Shown: one piece after another, positions 62,363-64,000 of the stretch
Layout: every line of letters begins with the position of its first letter
How positions within the stretch are numbered: position 1 is the stretch's first letter
Origin: Nocardioides lijunqiniae
Lineage (GTDB): Bacteria > Actinomycetota > Actinomycetes > Propionibacteriales > Nocardioidaceae
DNA length: 64,000 nucleotides
Direction of reading: 5' to 3'
Assembly (NCBI RefSeq): GCF_015024225.1
Contig: NZ_JACJGM010000020.1
Location: forward strand, 50,504-114,503
The notes under the pieces: generated by a model
Seen by the model: the letters and a program-made list of their open reading frames with translations, nothing else
Told to the model about the DNA's origin: nothing
The model's database searches: none
Made by a program: the position numbers and the translations under genes

Positions 62363-63279
62363 GCGGTCACCGCCGCCGGCCGCTCGCCGACGTCGACGAG
62401 CCGCTCGGCCGGCACGATCGTCCCGCCCTCGGAGCGGTACTGCCGCAGCACCACGGACCCCCCGGTGGTTGAGGTGCGAGCGGAGGGAGCCTCGACACCA
62501 CCCCGCCGCCGCTCCACGGCCGCGAGGATCTGCGTCGCCATCGCCCCGAGGTCGAGCAGCGCCTGGTGCGCGTGCGAACGGCGCCCCAGGTCGACCTGCG
62601 CGATCGCGCCCGGTCCCCGCAGGGCCAGGGTGTCGATCAGCGCGGCCAGCTCGACGGCGTACCCGGTAGGCACCGACAGCGTCTCGAACAGCGAGCGCCG
62701 TACGGCCCACTCCCCCGCGAGCGGCTGCACGAGCCCGGCGAGCTCGGGGTACTCCAGCGCCAGGACCGGCCGCGCGACGAGCTCGGTCACGCGCCCGCCG
62801 TCCAGCGGACCGCCCTCGCCGTCGAGCAGCGGTCGCTCGTAGAAGCCCTTGACCAGCGCGACGTCCGGCTCGGTCAGCAGCGGACCCAGCAGCCCCGGCA
62901 CGAAGTGGGTGTCCCAGTCGAGGAGGTCGGCGTCCATGAAGACGATGACCTCGCCGGTGGTGACGAACAGCGACTTCCACATCGCCTCGCCCTTGCCGCC
63001 GATGGTCCCGAGGTCGGGCCGGATCTCCGCGGAGCGGTGCACGACGGCTCCCGCGTCGGTCGCCACGTCGTACGTCGCATCCGTGGAGTCGGAGTCGATC
63101 ACGACCACCTCGTCGAGCAGTGCCACCGTGTCGACCAGCGCGCTGCGCACCCGGGTGACGACGTCACCGACGGTGGCGGCCTCGTTGCGCGCGGGCACGA
63201 CCAGGCTCACCCGGGTCTCCCCCTTGGCGGCCAGCAGGTCGTCGAGGGACCAGTCGTCCCAGTGAGCGGTGCGGAGCAC
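62359..63279 (-). CDS. gpgS: Glucosyl-3-phosphoglycerate synthase, with REP-like insertion near the C-terminus
   Basis: The 306-residue GT81 enzyme has SLVVPARNEAATVGDVV, VVVIDSDSTDATYDVA, GGKGEAMWKSL, FMDADLLDWDTHF and PLAGEWAVRRSLFETL. It joins glucose from a nucleotide sugar to 3-phosphoglycerate, the first step of glucosylglycerate and methylglucose lipopolysaccharide synthesis. A segment VEAPSARTSTTGG near residues 268-280 corresponds to a REP-like element at 62462-62503 inserted in frame. Whether activity is kept is unknown. It starts at GTG 63279. Confidence 0.9.
   Translation of the reverse strand: MLRTAHWDDWSLDDLLAAKGETRVSLVVPARNEAATVGDVVTRVRSALVDTVALLDEVVVIDSDSTDATYDVATDAGAVVHRSAEIRPDLGTIGGKGEAMWKSLFVTTGEVIVFMDADLLDWDTHFVPGLLGPLLTEPDVALVKGFYERPLLDGEGGPLDGGRVTELVARPVLALEYPELAGLVQPLAGEWAVRRSLFETLSVPTGYAVELAALIDTLALRGPGAIAQVDLGRRSHAHQALLDLGAMATQILAAVERRRGGVEAPSARTSTTGGSVVLRQYRSEGGTIVPAERLVDVGERPAAVTA
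62462..62503. repeat. REP-like element inside gpgS
   Basis: The 42-base segment has GGTGGTTGAGGTGCGAGCGG and then the complementary arm GCCTCGACACCACC. It is a copy of the element found between genes at 55891 and 56717, but lies within the gpgS coding frame near the 3' end. Confidence 0.75.
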
Positions 63280-63312
63280 GTGGCGAGCGTAGCCATGCCC
63301 CCGGCATGGCGC

Positions 63313-63486
63313 TCAGCCGATGAGCACCCGCCGGATCCGGTGCAGGGCACCGAGAATGCGCGAGGCGAGGTCGTCAGCGGGTCCCGCCACCGCGCCACGG
63401 CGCTCGAGCGCCTGCCGGACGCGCAGGTGGTCGTCGTCCATGCCCATCCACTCCGCGACGTCGAGCGGCACCGGTTCCCAGGTCAT
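63313..63486 (-). CDS. Short hypothetical protein (57 residues)
   Basis: The reading frame starts ATG 63486, after GTGAGGGC, and encodes MTWEPVPLDVAEWMGMD and then a basic helical tail ending RIRRVLIG. Codons use G or C at nearly all third positions. It lies between gpgS and an AT-richer promoter region. It was easy to miss because of its length. The family is unknown. Confidence 0.55.
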   Translation of the reverse strand: MTWEPVPLDVAEWMGMDDDHLRVRQALERRGAVAGPADDLASRILGALHRIRRVLIG

Positions 63487-63546
63487 GCCCTCACGGTGCC
63501 GCCGTCCGCTCCGTGACGCATACCCAATTCAGGGGAAACGGAGAAC

Positions 63547-63575
63547 TCACTATCGCTTGATCAGGCTCACCGCAA
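63547..63575 (-). promoter_or_regulatory. Possible promoter for the 57-residue gene
   Basis: On the minus strand, TTGCGG (63570-63575) and TAGTGA (63547-63552) are 17 bases apart, within an AT-richer stretch of 63520-63650 between two small divergent genes. This fits a sigma-70-like promoter, but neither hexamer is perfect. Confidence 0.35.
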
Positions 63576-63655
63576 GATGCGTATCTATGCAATTCATGGT
63601 CAACGGACCCCTCCGCATGTCACCATCGATCCTTGACTGATCGGGGGATCGGACG

Positions 63656-63874
63656 ATGCAGCAGCGGGAGTTCGAGAAGCTGGACGAGACCGTGGAGGGC
63701 GCTGCCCGACACGCCTGCCGGGCGCTGGTCGCGCTCGACGACCTGCGGACCTCCCCTGATCCGGTGCTGAGAGCGGCCTACCGCGACCTGCACGACCTGC
63801 TCGGCGACCTGGGCGGTCTCCGAGCGCAGCTGGGCGTCATGCACCTGGTCGAGTCGCTCCACCTCTCGGCCTGA
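63656..63874 (+). CDS. Small helical hypothetical protein (72 residues)
   Basis: The protein is MQQREFEKLDETVEGAARHA and continues as amphipathic helices (LRAAYRDLHDLLGDLGGLRAQLGVMHLVESLHL). It has no membrane segment. It begins at ATG 63656 after GGGGATCGGACG. I do not recognise the family. Small size and helical nature suggest a regulatory or structural role. It faces the gene at the right edge. Confidence 0.6.
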   Translation: MQQREFEKLDETVEGAARHACRALVALDDLRTSPDPVLRAAYRDLHDLLGDLGGLRAQLGVMHLVESLHLSA

Positions 63875-63888
63875 GTGCACTGCGGGAC

Positions 63889-63912
63889 CCGGGCCGTCGG
63901 GCGGGGGCCCGG
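63889..63912. terminator. Hairpin between convergent genes at the right edge
   Basis: CCGGGCC (63889-63895) and GGCCCGG (63906-63912) form a short GC stem between the 72-residue gene and the minus-strand gene cut by the edge. No T-run. Confidence 0.45.
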
Positions 63913-63921
63913 CGGCGCGGG

Positions 63922-64000
63922 TCAGCCCTGCTGCGGCTCGGCGGCCGGCGTGGCGCGACGGGCGGCCTCCAGCGCGCCGTACGCCGCGGCGGCGCCGAGC
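63922..64000 (-). CDS. 3' end of an unidentified gene (cut by window edge)
   Basis: The reverse strand reads in frame LGAAAAYGALEAARRATPAA and then EPQQG and stop. This is only a tail of about 25 residues, Ala-rich, so the product cannot be named. The frame is open to the window edge. Confidence 0.5.
   Translation of the reverse strand, partial: LGAAAAYGALEAARRATPAAEPQQG

Overview
The window is very GC-rich actinobacterial chromosome. Gene content points to the Nocardioides/Nocardioidaceae neighbourhood: mycothiol synthesis (mshA), SenX3-RegX3, CarD, glucosyl-3-phosphoglycerate synthase (gpgS), two F420-type luciferase-like oxidoreductases, KstR-type operators and dispersed REP-like elements. 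It is housekeeping and metabolic DNA. I see no prophage, insertion sequence, CRISPR array or plasmid origin. The only RNA gene is a tRNA-Thr cut by the left edge.

Layout. 0-11.6 kb: split transketolase divergent from a CynX-type MFS permease; an SDR behind a KstR-type palindrome; soxR overlapping a GH13 amylase and a DUF4032 kinase-like gene; then acyl-CoA dehydrogenase, sulfotransferase, quinone oxidoreductase and TetR on the minus strand. 11.6-25 kb: rlmB-cysS, a secreted C39-type peptidase, an atypical SDR with a sulfite-oxidase-like enzyme, ispF, a gluconate module (GntR regulator divergent from gntK-gntP), an orphan nirD, ispD, a degenerate IspD paralogue, carD and a UbiA prenyltransferase. 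This looks like the actinobacterial carD-ispD-ispF-cysS-rlmB block opened up by insertions and inversions. 25-36 kb: lipoprotein, gpmA, phoU (behind a PHO box), senX3-regX3, EamA and DUF1304 proteins, YbjN-mshA, SDR, aspartate racemase and an M4 protease carrying a C-terminal emfourin-like domain. 36-46 kb: typA, an MFS exporter, and a cellobiose/beta-glucoside operon (binding protein, two permeases, GH1 beta-glucosidase, LacI/CebR regulator) with two CebR-type operators exactly 100 bp apart. 46-60 kb: coiled-coil protein, KstR-box-linked F420 oxidoreductase, secreted metallophosphoesterase, HupE/UreJ protein, BMP-like lipoprotein, thioesterase, rhomboid protease, second F420 oxidoreductase, MFS, enoyl-CoA hydratase, GIY-YIG nuclease and a secreted metzincin whose N-terminal part is out of frame. 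60-64 kb: a tightly overlapping minus-strand operon gpgS-folP2-extradiol-dioxygenase-like-RibD-like, two small genes, and the 3' end of a further gene.

The most unusual material is non-genic. One family of long perfect palindromes, with conserved ends and varied interiors, sits at gene ends. A REP-like family occurs between genes, forms a 90-bp tandem array, and appears to lie in frame inside two neighbouring coding sequences (gpgS and the extradiol-dioxygenase-like gene). Other points of interest are the frameshifted metzincin, the degenerate IspD paralogue, the protease-inhibitor fusion, and an SDR that has lost its catalytic Tyr and Ser. I did not find a clearly new multi-gene system. All assignments come from reading the sequence; no database search was possible.
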